From contig UQWD01000025.1 in the NCBI GenBank assembly GCA_900544555.1, positions 1 to 28,024 of the forward strand: a stretch of 28,024 nucleotides of DNA, given 5' to 3'. Below are positions 1 to 7,744 of this stretch, piece by piece (positions within the stretch are counted from its first letter, which is position 1; the number at the start of each line of letters is the position of its first letter). The stretch is from an uncultured Eubacteriales bacterium. GTDB lineage: Bacteria > Bacillota > Clostridia > Christensenellales > CAG-138. A model generated the notes under the pieces. The model did no database searches. It was not told the origin of the DNA and saw only the letters and a list, made by a program, of their open reading frames with translations. The position numbers and the translations under genes were made by a program.

Positions 1-61
1 GGTATATATACATGATTTTTCTTATTAAGCCGGCTTCGGAAAAAATGAAAGGAGGAACAGC

Positions 62-1068
62 ATGTATAAAAAGAATATAAAGCCTATGGTTTTGCTTTTA
101 GTAATTACGTTTGTGGTTTCAACACATTTAACGGCCTGTTCTTCAGTCTCTAATGTAGAGGGCTTACATTCCTTAGACGAATTGGCTCAGCACAGCGGCA
201 TACTTCATTTTCAGGAACACAAAGCGGATTCAAATCAGCTTTTTGAAACAGAGTTATGGTGTGTAGATCTGCGAGCCTACTATCACGAATATGCTCAATA
301 CCCTAACGTCGCCACAAGGCCGCGCCTTAATGCGGACGAAGTACTATGGTACAACATCCGTTATCAAAGCGGAGAGGAGGAGATAGGCGGGTATATCTGC
401 GCGCCTAAGGATTATCTGGAAAAGGATTATCCCGTGCTGATTTACAACCGTGGTGGCTGGGGGATTGGCGGCGGACTAAAATCTGGAAATGTTCAGTATT
501 TCGCACGGCTTGGATTTATCGTATTAGCTACGGCATACCGGGGGGAGGGCTGGGCAGCACAGGTAGTGATGAGTTTGGTGGTGAGGATGTGAACGATGTG
601 ATAAAGCTAATGGATTTAGCTGAGGAGTTCACCTTTACAAACGGGAAGATGTATATGTTTGGATGGTCGCGTGGTGCGACGGAAACTTATATTGTTTTGA
701 GCCGCGATAATCGCATTAGCGCCGCCGTCGCCGGGGCGGGACCCACGGATATTTCTCAAATTTATTATGAGGAAAACTCATATGGGCAAGGAAAACTCGA
801 ATCGTTGATAGGCGGAACGCCGGAGACGCACCTTGAGGAATACGAGGCGCGTTCAGCGATGTGTTGGCCGGAAAAGATCAATACGCCCCTATGGATTGTA
901 CACGGCACGGCGGATGATACCGTTCTTGTACATCATTCAGAGGATTTGTACAACATAATGAATGAGCTGGGCAAGGACGTTAAGCTTACGCTGTATCCGA
1001 ACATGGATCACGGTGATCCTTATTGGGCTTTTTTGCCGGATTACGTTTATTGGTTAAAGCAGCATTGA
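62..1068 (+). pseudogene. Alpha/beta hydrolase lipoprotein (prolyl-oligopeptidase / dienelactone-hydrolase-like), split by a frameshift
   Basis: Two overlapping frames together encode one secreted serine hydrolase. The first (62-592) starts after a GGAGG site with a lipoprotein signal peptide: Lys-rich N-terminus, hydrophobic core and lipobox LTAC with Cys26. It runs to the conserved YRG turn. The second (589-1068) resumes in another frame with the expected continuation and carries the triad: nucleophile Ser in GWSRGA, Asp in HGTADDTV and His in NMDHGD. The frame changes between about 545 and 553, where the upstream frame reads YRGEGW and the downstream frame reads GSTGSDEFGGEDV. One missing base or two extra bases would explain it. 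All catalytic residues survive, so this is either a recent mutation or a sequencing error. Family membership is confident from the motifs; the substrate is unknown. If intact, it would be a membrane-anchored peptidase or esterase of about 335 residues. Confidence 0.8.
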
Positions 1069-1390
1069 AGAGAACGAACTTTAGGGCATACAGCGTATGC
1101 TCAGCCCATAGAATCGTTCACATAATATTAGTTACATAGTCAACACCTCCATACCGCCCCGGGGCCGGTATAAATAAGTATGATTTGTTAAGCCGGCTCC
1201 GGGAAAATTAGAGGTAAAGAATTGTTGTATCCGATTTGAAGCAAACAGATCCATTTACAGCTTTTTTCTGGATTGCTTAAAGCGGAACAAAGTTTCTATA
1301 TAAGTAAAAGCGGTTACAAATGCTTTAATTTTTAATGCTTGTCGGAACAATCTGTGTTAAGCTAATGACAAACAAGTAAAGAGGTGTTTT
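1069..1390. other. Intergenic region with a partial copy of the upstream gene's leader
   Basis: No gene is visible. Positions 1188-1207 (TTAAGCCGGCTCCGGGAAAA) nearly repeat positions 26-45 ahead of the lipoprotein hydrolase, and both copies are preceded by ATGATTT. The core AAGCCGGCTT at 27-36 is a perfect palindrome. A second near-palindrome rich in C and G lies at about 1151-1172. A possible weak promoter for the next gene is TTGTCG with TAATGA just before 1391. Confidence 0.4.
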
Positions 1391-1903
1391 ATGGCTCAAA
1401 TTATTAACGTACTAAAAGAAAGTATGCCAGCCGTTAGGCTGATCGGCAAAAAATACACGAACGCAGACAGCGTGAGCGGAGGCTTTGGCCATAAGTGGGG
1501 CGAATGGTTTAGCAACGGTTATTTTAACGCTTTGAAGCAATGCGAAATGGTTAAGGGCGTGAGTGACGACTATGTCGGCGCTATGCGAATTACGCCGGAT
1601 GGGTTTGAATATTGGATTGGCCTTTTCATGTCGCCGGCCAGCGAAGCGCCGGAAGGGTTTGAGTATCAGGATATACCGGAGGGCGATATCGGGGTTTGTT
1701 ACTTATATGGAAATCCGGATTCTGGCGAGCTTTACAGCATGCAAGCACAAAAGGCATGCTGGGAGAAGTTTAGGGAAAAGGGCTGGAGTCTTTCGCGTAG
1801 CGCATGGTGCTTTGAACGATATAATTGCCCCCGTTACACGCAGCCGGACGATAAGGGAAATGTAATTTTGGATGTTTGCGTTTACTTAGATAAACGTCGA
1901 TGA
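1391..1903 (+). CDS. GyrI-like / AraC-effector-binding-domain protein
   Basis: This 170-residue protein has no signal peptide or membrane segment and follows an AGAGGTG ribosome binding site. Its sequence fits the stand-alone GyrI-like small-molecule-binding fold (the effector domain of AraC/BmrR-type regulators). The visible pattern is an N-terminal strand with PAVRLIGKKY, a helix with GHKWGEWFSNGYF, then DYVGAMRI, a Trp/Phe-rich core (FEYWIGLFM), the EYQDIPEGDIGVCYLYG strand region and a C-terminal VILDVCVYL strand. No DNA-binding domain is present, so it probably binds or sequesters a ligand or a partner rather than DNA. It stands alone between the frameshifted hydrolase and a convergent methionine gamma-lyase. 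The family call comes from overall pattern and could be off at subfamily level. Confidence 0.7.
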   Translation: MAQIINVLKESMPAVRLIGKKYTNADSVSGGFGHKWGEWFSNGYFNALKQCEMVKGVSDDYVGAMRITPDGFEYWIGLFMSPASEAPEGFEYQDIPEGDIGVCYLYGNPDSGELYSMQAQKACWEKFREKGWSLSRSAWCFERYNCPRYTQPDDKGNVILDVCVYLDKRR

Positions 1904-2030
1904 TTTGCATATCCATCCTATATAGCAGGCCGTCAATCGTTACAGCGGACGCGTGGTTTAGCGTGCTCGCCTAACCGCTGCTGATTTGGCGGAATAATTG
2001 TTTGATATTGCGATTTAAAAGTTCATTATA

Positions 2031-2062
2031 AATAAAAAAACGCCATTCATATTATTTGGCGT
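2031..2062 (-). terminator. Rho-independent terminator, minus strand
   Basis: The stem ACGCCA (2040-2045) pairs with TGGCGT (2057-2062). Read on the minus strand, it is followed by seven T residues and a T-rich stretch (plus-strand A-run 2034-2040). It is correctly oriented to stop transcripts leaving the minus-strand methionine gamma-lyase gene. Confidence 0.6.
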
Positions 2063-2081
2063 CAATATCCTATGTAAATAC

Positions 2082-2158
2082 GAAAAGCATCTTTCTGCGT
2101 AATTAGACAGATATAGCGGGAAGCCATGCAATGAAGAGTAATTACATGGGTGCTTTTC
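2082..2158. repeat. Nested inverted-repeat element
   Basis: GAAAAGCA at 2082-2089 is complementary to TGCTTTTC at 2151-2158. Inside it, GTAATTA at 2099-2105 is complementary to TAATTAC at 2139-2145. A run of A followed by CGCC lies on both sides (ending near 2044 and near 2170). The block could fold into one long imperfect hairpin. There is no ribosome binding site or credible gene. Confidence 0.4.
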
Positions 2159-2221
2159 TAAAAAAAACGCCTCAGCTTGACTGTACAAACATGATAAATT
2201 ACATAACAACTTTTTATATTA

Positions 2222-2255
2222 AGTATAACGCGCCAAATTTTTGGCGCGTTATACT
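2222..2255. terminator. Perfect 16-bp inverted repeat after megL
   Basis: AGTATAACGCGCCAAA at 2222-2237 is perfectly complementary to 2240-2255 around a two-base centre. It lies about 30 bases past the stop codon of the minus-strand methionine gamma-lyase gene. The stem is long and stable, but no clear T-run follows on either strand. It may therefore act as an mRNA-end stabiliser or protein-binding palindrome, with the T-rich hairpin at 2031-2062 as the true terminator. Confidence 0.5.
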
Positions 2256-2283
2256 CTCTAATTAAAAACAGATAAGTATGACG

Positions 2284-3486
2284 TTATATCAGCTTATCCA
2301 GCCCCTGCTTGAGATCGGCGATAATATCTTCCGCGTCCTCCAGGCCTACGGAAAGCCGTACCATGGATTCGCCTATGCCTACGGAGGCGAGCTCTTCCGC
2401 GGAATATACGCTGTGCGTCATGGTTGCGGGGTGCTCAATGAGCGTTTCCGCATCGCCAAGGCTTACGGCCAACGTACAGAGCGATAGCCCGTTTAAGAAC
2501 GCCCCGCTTTGCGCGCGGTTTGCATAAAGCTCAAACGTAACAATCCCGCCAAACCCATTATGCATTTGCTTTTTTGCAAGCTCATGCGCCGGGTGGGAAG
2601 CAAGGCCGGGATAGCTTACGCGCTTAACGGCTGGGTGTGAATGCAAAAACTCAGCTATTTTCATGGCGCTTTGGCAATGCTTTATCATTCGAATATCTAA
2701 CGTTTTAAGGCCTCTGGCAATCAAATAGGCGTCTATGGGGCTTAAAACCGCTCCGGTCATATCCTTTAAGCCAAACATCGCAACCTCGTTCATGAAGTCC
2801 TCTGGGCCCGCCGCAGCGCCGGCAATAACGTCGCCATGGCCGTTAAGATACTTGGTCGCACTGTGGACGACGACGTCCGCGCCGAGGGAAAGCGGCTTTT
2901 GAATAAACGGCGTGCAGAACGTATTATCCACAATCACCTTGATTTGAGGATTATAAGCGTGTACTAACGCGCTAACCGCTTCAATATCGATCATTTTCAG
3001 ATCAGGATTGCAGGGCGTTTCAAAGTACACTACCTTCGTTTCAGGACGCAGGCTTTCCTTAACGCTTTTAAGGCAGGTAAAATTGGTAAGCGTTACGTCA
3101 ACCCCGTACCTGGTGAGGCCATGCGTAAAATAGGAATGGGTGCAGCCATAAAGTGTTTCGTCCGCAAGCAGATGCGCGCCCGCGCTAAGAGCAGTCCATA
3201 AAACGGTAGTGATTGCGCCTATACCCGAACCCATAACCAATGCTGCCTCAGCGCCCTCTAAAGAGGCGAGCTTTGCGCTAACTTGGGCGAGATTCGGGTT
3301 TCCGAGCCGGGTGTAGATATACCCTTTCTCCTCACCGGAAAATCGCGACGCTCCCTGATCGGTGGAATCAAATACAAAGGTTGAGGTTTGAAAAATGGGC
3401 GTAGCAAGCGGGGAAATACCGGGGATTTCCAGCGCCCCCGCATGGATTTGCCGGGTGGCGAAACCGCCTGAGTTATCGTGTGACAT
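2284..3486 (-). CDS. megL: Methionine gamma-lyase (Cys/Met-metabolism PLP enzyme)
   Basis: This 400-residue cytosolic pyridoxal-phosphate enzyme has the usual length for the trans-sulfuration family. Methionine gamma-lyases convert L-methionine to methanethiol, 2-oxobutyrate and ammonia. Visible family features are YTRLGNPN near residue 58, MGSGIGAI for phosphate binding near 85, and HSATKYLNGHGD with the Schiff-base Lys at 212. TLYGCT places Tyr at 113 and Cys at 115; a Cys at this position is characteristic of methionine gamma-lyases rather than cystathionine enzymes. The TGAVLSPIDAYLIARGLKT and SLGDAETLIEHPA segments also fit this subgroup. The start follows AGGAGG at a normal distance. 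It is monocistronic, with hairpins beyond its 3' end. Cystathionine gamma-lyase or O-acetylhomoserine sulfhydrylase activity cannot be excluded from sequence alone. Confidence 0.88.
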   Translation of the reverse strand: MSHDNSGGFATRQIHAGALEIPGISPLATPIFQTSTFVFDSTDQGASRFSGEEKGYIYTRLGNPNLAQVSAKLASLEGAEAALVMGSGIGAITTVLWTALSAGAHLLADETLYGCTHSYFTHGLTRYGVDVTLTNFTCLKSVKESLRPETKVVYFETPCNPDLKMIDIEAVSALVHAYNPQIKVIVDNTFCTPFIQKPLSLGADVVVHSATKYLNGHGDVIAGAAAGPEDFMNEVAMFGLKDMTGAVLSPIDAYLIARGLKTLDIRMIKHCQSAMKIAEFLHSHPAVKRVSYPGLASHPAHELAKKQMHNGFGGIVTFELYANRAQSGAFLNGLSLCTLAVSLGDAETLIEHPATMTHSVYSAEELASVGIGESMVRLSVGLEDAEDIIADLKQGLDKLI

Positions 3487-5061
3487 GGTAAGGTGTTCCT
3501 CCTGTTCAGCCCCATAGCGAGGGGTTTTATTAATTCATAAAAACGACTCGTCCCAGCGGCTATAAGCCGGCCGCAATTTGGCTTTACGGTTTATTAACAC
3601 TGAGGCCAGCTATACGGCGCCGTCGAAAAACGGAATACGGCAGTGAATGAATAATTTGCCAGCCGGATATTTCTGCCTCGGTACTCTTGCAAGACCCGAA
3701 AGCATGTATCGCTTCCCAAACGGTCGTTTTTTCCATGCTAACATTTTTAATAAGATACAGTCAATAAGCGCCGGCTTTTTTAGGCTAATATATCCGATTA
3801 TATTGCGCATCGCGCCCAATAAAAACTGATAAACGATAGCATTATGAAATGAGGGCGGAAGTATTATGGTCAAGTACTGATTGCCGATGATTGACTTATC
3901 TTTTCAATATAAAACGAAACTCTGCTGTCAATCAGCAACAAGCAAAGGCAAACTCGGTTCAGAAGTGACTATAATCGGTGAAGGCTGATGAAGGAGCGAA
4001 GTTAAACCAATAAACGAAATTTGCAGGGGTAACGATATAAGAAGAGATGGATGGCCAATTGTTGAGTATATGCGCTGCCGGATGCCCTTAAAAAAGCTTG
4101 CATGGAAACGCGACTGTTAACTAAGGTTAAAACCGGTTAATTTAACAACCCTGATTTACTTCATTGGTAAAGCCTTTTCTCTCGCATGTAAAAGCGATAG
4201 CGGCGGTGATTGCGGTTATTGTATATAACGGATTCCTTTTAAAATGGTGAAAAAGAACTACTCTATCCGGTCAAGGTATAAATGCGACGCCGATTTAATT
4301 GAAAGAGGAGATTATTACGTCATGAGTAATGAAAATAAACGTCTTCACGTCAATATGCCTGGAAAAGATGGTATCCATATGTATTTTGCATTTGACTATG
4401 AAGGCTAAGCATAGCGAAAAGTTGGAGCTTTGTTTCGCTTATAAAAGGTATGCCGATAAAATATGAAACTGCTTCAAAGGTTAAAATAAGGCTGCGACGA
4501 TTAAATTAACTGTAAAGGCTGGTGATTGTCTATATGCAACGGCTATCCGTTTTAACAAAAAGCTGAAATACTAACTTCTATTAAAAGCAGAAATTAAAAG
4601 AAAGGATTATATAATAATGTGATAATTTTAATCGTGATACGATTATCAGGCAAAAAGCGTTTGGTGGAGATTACGCGTTTAATGATAACTATTAAAGCCG
4701 GCGTATGAAGCAGAAAACAGAGAACATCAATTTTCAATGCATATATAAATCTACATTAACGATTCATGTATAGGCCGAACGCAATACTCTGGCGTTTAAA
4801 TATCCTTTTGCTTTTGCGGCGGGTTAGGTTGTTAATCTACCGTCCCGACTTGACAAACATGCGGTTAATCCTATGCCGCTTAATCGTGGGATTCTTGTAA
4901 AGCCCCTTTTCTAGAGGGTTTGTTCTGTGTGAGTAGAGCTGCTAGCCTCTTTTAATACGCGTAAATTATTACATTGCTTAAAATTAAAACAGTATTATTA
5001 GCGATTGGTTTACCGATTTATAACGGAAGCGCATATTATTAGTTAATATATCATTTGCGAC
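3487..5061. other. Gene-poor AT-rich stretch with ORF fragments
   Basis: About 1.6 kb separates megL from the B12 riboswitch without a convincing gene. Short protein-like stretches appear in changing frames. These include a 54-codon frame (4244-4408), a frame ending at 4574 that resembles part of a LysM domain, and a frame of about 23 codons ending near 4706 (reads KAFGGDYAFNDNY). The pattern suggests decayed coding sequence, but no parent gene could be identified. No tRNA, insertion sequence or array is visible. A TTGACA at about 4850 has no matching -10 element. Confidence 0.4.
4244..4408 (+). CDS. Possible 54-residue small protein, unknown
   Basis: An open frame runs from ATG 4244 to TAA 4408. 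The predicted peptide is soluble and polar, with no signal peptide or membrane segment. It contains IERGDYYVMSNENKRLHV and ends in HMYFAFDYEG. The first ATG lacks a good ribosome binding site. An internal ATG at 4322 is preceded by AGAGGAG about 13 bases upstream, which would give 28 residues. It lies in a stretch of apparently degraded sequence and may be a gene fragment. I do not recognise the family. Confidence 0.25.
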   Translation: MVKKNYSIRSRYKCDADLIERGDYYVMSNENKRLHVNMPGKDGIHMYFAFDYEG

Positions 5062-5091
5062 TTCCCAATTTAGCAATACCTATGTTACAAT
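5062..5091 (+). promoter_or_regulatory. Possible sigma-A promoter for the B12 uptake operon
   Basis: TTCCCA (5062-5067) and TACAAT (5086-5091) are spaced by 18 bases, about 45 bases ahead of the riboswitch P1 stem. The -10 matches the consensus at five of six positions; the -35 is weak. Confidence 0.4.
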
Positions 5092-5135
5092 AAGCGCATT
5101 GAGAGCGTTCGGACGGAGCGATACCGGCCGGGCGC

Positions 5136-5317
5136 ACAGTATCGTTACAGGCGTCATTGACTTAATAGGGAAAACGGTGTAAATCCGTTGCAGCCCCCGC
5201 TGCTGTGAGGCTGACGTTTGGGACACACAATGTTATAAAACATTCAAGCCACTGCAAGTTATGCGGGAAGGCGTCCCAAGCGGAAGAGGCCGAGCCAGAA
5301 GACCTGCCGTACGATGC
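5136..5317 (+). promoter_or_regulatory. Cobalamin (adenosylcobalamin-type) riboswitch aptamer
   Basis: The B12 box GCCAGAAGACCTGCC is at 5294-5308. Upstream are the expected conserved parts: TACAGGCG near 5146, AATAGGGAAAACGGTG near 5163 with AATCCGTTGC, then CCCCGCTGCTGTGAG, and GCCACTG followed by GGGAAGGCG near 5250-5275. A P1 stem can form between GTATCGTTACAGG (5139-5151) and CCTGCCGTACGATGC (5303-5317). It precedes the corrinoid transporter genes. Ligand binding should reduce expression of the operon. Confidence 0.93.
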
Positions 5318-5337
5318 GGCGCGAATTATCGCGCCGC
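5316..5337 (+). promoter_or_regulatory. GC-rich hairpin abutting riboswitch P1
   Basis: GCGGCGCGA (5316-5324) is perfectly complementary to TCGCGCCGC (5329-5337), with an ATTA loop. It overlaps the last bases of the P1 3' strand, so it could compete with or stack on the aptamer. Only a weak T-stretch follows (TGTGTTTTCC), so it is probably not the main terminator. Confidence 0.55.
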
Positions 5338-5393
5338 GGCTGTGTTTTCCTCGGTGGGAGGGGAATGCACCCTTCCAAGCTGCGCTGATGGTA

Positions 5394-5446
5394 GGATGCT
5401 TTCTTTAATTCCGCCGAATTTATAAGGAAAGCATCCCTTTATTTTT
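5394..5446 (+). terminator. Riboswitch expression-platform terminator
   Basis: GGATGCTTTC (5394-5403) pairs with GAAAGCATCC (5427-5436), extended by TTT/AAG, and is followed by CTTTATTTTT. It lies between the aptamer and btuF, as expected for transcriptional attenuation. A competing small hairpin, CATCCC (5432-5437) with GGGATG (5447-5452), would break the terminator stem and lies just before the btuF ribosome binding site. Confidence 0.75.
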
Positions 5447-5474
5447 GGGATGGAAAAATGGAGGTAAACATCAT

Positions 5475-6392
5475 ATGCGCGACAAATTTAAGGCAAAGTA
5501 CCTGTTTTGCTGTCTTCTGGCTCTATGCTTAGCGCTTGCTACAGCATGCTCAGCGACCCCCGGCCCGCAGCCGGGTACCGGCGATACCGTTACCGACCTT
5601 TTAGGTAATGAAGTAAGAATACCGGAGAAGGTGGATAAAATCGTTTCGCTTACTCCGGCTGATTTGGAAATCCTGTTCGCTCTCGGGCTTGGGGAAAAGG
5701 TAATTGGACGCGTATCATACAGCAATTACCCCGAACAGGCAGCTGACATACCGGAGATGGGCGATTACAGCGGCCCAAATGTGGAGGCTATTATTGCCGC
5801 GGACGCGGATATTGTTTTTACGGGGAACAATATTCAGCAGGACTCCGTAGATATGCTGGTCCAGGCGGGCTGTACGGTGATATGCGCGGAGGCGACCGCC
5901 TATGACCAGATTCTTGAGGCCGTTATGCTGATAGGCTCGGCCGCTGGGGTCGAGGATGCGGCGCAAAAGCTCGCTGGTGAAATTGAAAAAAGGGCCGAAG
6001 CCGTGAAAAAAGCGGCGGCCGCGCTGGATACACACCCGACCGCTTACTATGTAATGAGTTATGGCGATCAGGGAAATTGGACCAGCGGAAAAGGCAGCTT
6101 TATAAACGATATTATCACAATGGCTGGCGGACTTTGCGTTACGGACGACACGGATACCGCCTGGATTGAATACAGCATGGAGACCCTGCTTGAAAAGGAC
6201 CCGGATATTATATTCTTGTCCTCATATTACACGGTGGAGGCGTTGAGCGCCGAGGCGGGATATTCCGACCTGAGGGCCGTAAAGGAAGGGCGCGTGTATA
6301 TCTTGGATGTGAATACCGTGGAAAGGCCCGGCCCTCGCGTGGCGGATGCGTTGGAGGATATTTTGGCTGTAACGAGCGCTTTCGCGGGTTAA
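5475..6392 (+). CDS. btuF: Cobalamin/corrinoid ABC transporter substrate-binding lipoprotein
   Basis: The 305-residue product is a class III (BtuF/FhuD-type) periplasmic-binding-fold protein anchored to the outer face of the membrane. The start at 5475 follows GGAGG at a normal distance; an upstream in-frame ATG at 5445 lies inside the leader hairpins. A lipoprotein signal peptide ends in LATAC. The mature part has the typical first-lobe opening TVTDLLGNEVRIPEKVDKIV, then ALGLGEKVIG, and GPNVEAIIAADADIVF. A long helix (about residues 155-185) links the two lobes, and the C-terminal lobe contains ETLLEKDPDIIFL and ALEDIL. It is directly downstream of a cobalamin riboswitch, which supports corrinoid over siderophore or heme specificity. 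Confidence 0.9.
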   Translation: MRDKFKAKYLFCCLLALCLALATACSATPGPQPGTGDTVTDLLGNEVRIPEKVDKIVSLTPADLEILFALGLGEKVIGRVSYSNYPEQAADIPEMGDYSGPNVEAIIAADADIVFTGNNIQQDSVDMLVQAGCTVICAEATAYDQILEAVMLIGSAAGVEDAAQKLAGEIEKRAEAVKKAAAALDTHPTAYYVMSYGDQGNWTSGKGSFINDIITMAGGLCVTDDTDTAWIEYSMETLLEKDPDIIFLSSYYTVEALSAEAGYSDLRAVKEGRVYILDVNTVERPGPRVADALEDILAVTSAFAG

Positions 6393-6724
6393 CTTAGGTT
6401 TAAGCATACCCCACGCGTTGATCTTCAAATTCAATTCCGGCAGAGGAAAACGGCTGTGCTCATTGCTGAGTTGAGTCAGTTTGGAGAGGCCGTAATTAAA
6501 TCGCGCGTCATAGGTACTGCGGCTACCGTTTGAGCTGCCTGATATGCAAGATGATTTTACTTTAACGCGGCGAAGGCAAGCTTTTATCGGAGCGAATTCT
6601 GGCTTAATCACAGTTTATTAAGCTATATAGACATTAAGAAGTGGAGCCGTACTCACAGAACGCTCGTCGGCGGTCTGCGACGCGAGAAAAGTAATGGCGT
6701 TAGATATATTATGAAAGGGAATCG
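6393..6724. other. Unusually long gap inside the corrinoid-transporter operon
   Basis: These 332 bases separate btuF from btuC. No gene with a ribosome binding site, no second B12 box and no strong terminator are visible. A minus-strand open frame across it overlaps the btuF 3' end and lacks support. A possible tiny frame (ATG 6711 to TGA 6728) overlaps the btuC start and may only reflect chance. Confidence 0.4.
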
Positions 6725-7744
6725 ATGAAGCACGACATGTCCAAGCGCCTTTGGGCGGCCGTATCCGTATTGCTGCCGCTGAGCGTTGCGGCTCTGGTAT
6801 TGGGCGTAGCCGCGGGCAGCACAGGCTTTCGCTTTGAACAGCTTCCGCTGCTGTTTGATCCATACGCGAATGATACTGCCGCCCTCATACTCAAGAACAT
6901 TCGCCTGCCAAGGGCGCTTTTGTCATATCTTGTTGGCGGCGGGCTGGCGGTTGCAGGCTGCTGCCTCCAAGGCGTTTTTAAAAACCCGATGGCGGATAGC
7001 CATATATTGGGCGTAACCTCCGGCGCGGGTTTTGGGGCAGCTGTAGCGATGTCGTTTGGAATTAGCGCAAGCGTCCTGGGATTGGGCTCGATAGCCGTAT
7101 GCGCGTTTATCGGCGGAATTACCTGCGTGATTATCGTCTGCGCGGTTTCCAGGGTAAACGCGCGAACCTCAATTGCGGCGCTGCTTCTTGCGGGGATTGC
7201 CGCTTCCGCTTTGTTTTCCGCGCTGACGTCCGGCGTCATGCTGCTGAACCGGGATAAAATGGAAAAGGTGCTTTTATGGACGATGGGCAGTTTTGCTTCC
7301 GCAGAATTTACGAGGCTGATATTTGCCGCGGCTACTGTTTTGCCTTCATCCCTTATCTGCATGTTTTTTGCGAGGCAGCTGAACATTATGCTGCTCGGTG
7401 AGGAAGACGCGAGGCTTTTGGGCGTGGATACTGCCCGGGTCACGCGTGTATTGCTCGCACTAACAACGCTGATTGCCGCCGCCTCAGTAGCGGTTGCGGG
7501 CATAATTGGGTTTGTGGGGCTGATGGTCCCGCATATCCTGAGGCTGATTACCGGCCCAGATCACCGCGTTTTGCTGCCCAGCTCGTTTTTAGGCGGCGGG
7601 GTATTCTTGTGTTTGGCAGATATGCTCTCGCGCAGTGTCGCCCCGCCGCTGGAAATACCGGTCGGGGTATTATCCGCCGTCTGCGGCGTTCCCTTTTTCT
7701 TCTATCTGCTCAGACGAAGGAACGGGGGGAGGGGCCGCGCATGA
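6725..7744 (+). CDS. btuC: FecCD/BtuC-family corrinoid ABC transporter permease
   Basis: This 339-residue polytopic membrane protein matches the normal length of the family. About ten hydrophobic segments are visible. Family hallmarks include IRLPRALLSYLVGGGLAVAG, LQGVFKNPMADSHILGVTSG, the cytoplasmic LLGEEDARLLGVD coupling region, and GIIGFVGLMVPHILRLITG near residue 260, the loop that contacts the ATPase. The C-terminus has the expected EIPVGVLSAVCGVPFF motif. The start follows AAAGGGA four bases upstream. Its stop codon overlaps the btuD start (ATGA), indicating translational coupling. It would form the BtuC2D2 channel with the next gene. Confidence 0.92.
   Translation: MKHDMSKRLWAAVSVLLPLSVAALVLGVAAGSTGFRFEQLPLLFDPYANDTAALILKNIRLPRALLSYLVGGGLAVAGCCLQGVFKNPMADSHILGVTSGAGFGAAVAMSFGISASVLGLGSIAVCAFIGGITCVIIVCAVSRVNARTSIAALLLAGIAASALFSALTSGVMLLNRDKMEKVLLWTMGSFASAEFTRLIFAAATVLPSSLICMFFARQLNIMLLGEEDARLLGVDTARVTRVLLALTTLIAAASVAVAGIIGFVGLMVPHILRLITGPDHRVLLPSSFLGGGVFLCLADMLSRSVAPPLEIPVGVLSAVCGVPFFFYLLRRRNGGRGRA

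Noticed and set aside
3610..3873. 87-codon minus-strand frame upstream of megL
   Set aside because: It would start at TTG without a ribosome binding site, and another frame overlaps it on the opposite strand.
5205..5408. 67-codon frame inside the riboswitch
   Set aside because: It is wholly inside the conserved cobalamin aptamer and its expression platform.
6222..6611. Minus-strand frame across the btuF 3' end and the btuF-btuC gap
   Set aside because: It overlaps btuF coding sequence and has no ribosome binding site or recognisable domain.
6709..7503. Long minus-strand open frame (264 codons) opposite btuC
   Set aside because: It lies antisense to a clear BtuC gene, has low-complexity Ala/Ser/Thr-rich composition typical of a shadow frame, and no ribosome binding site.
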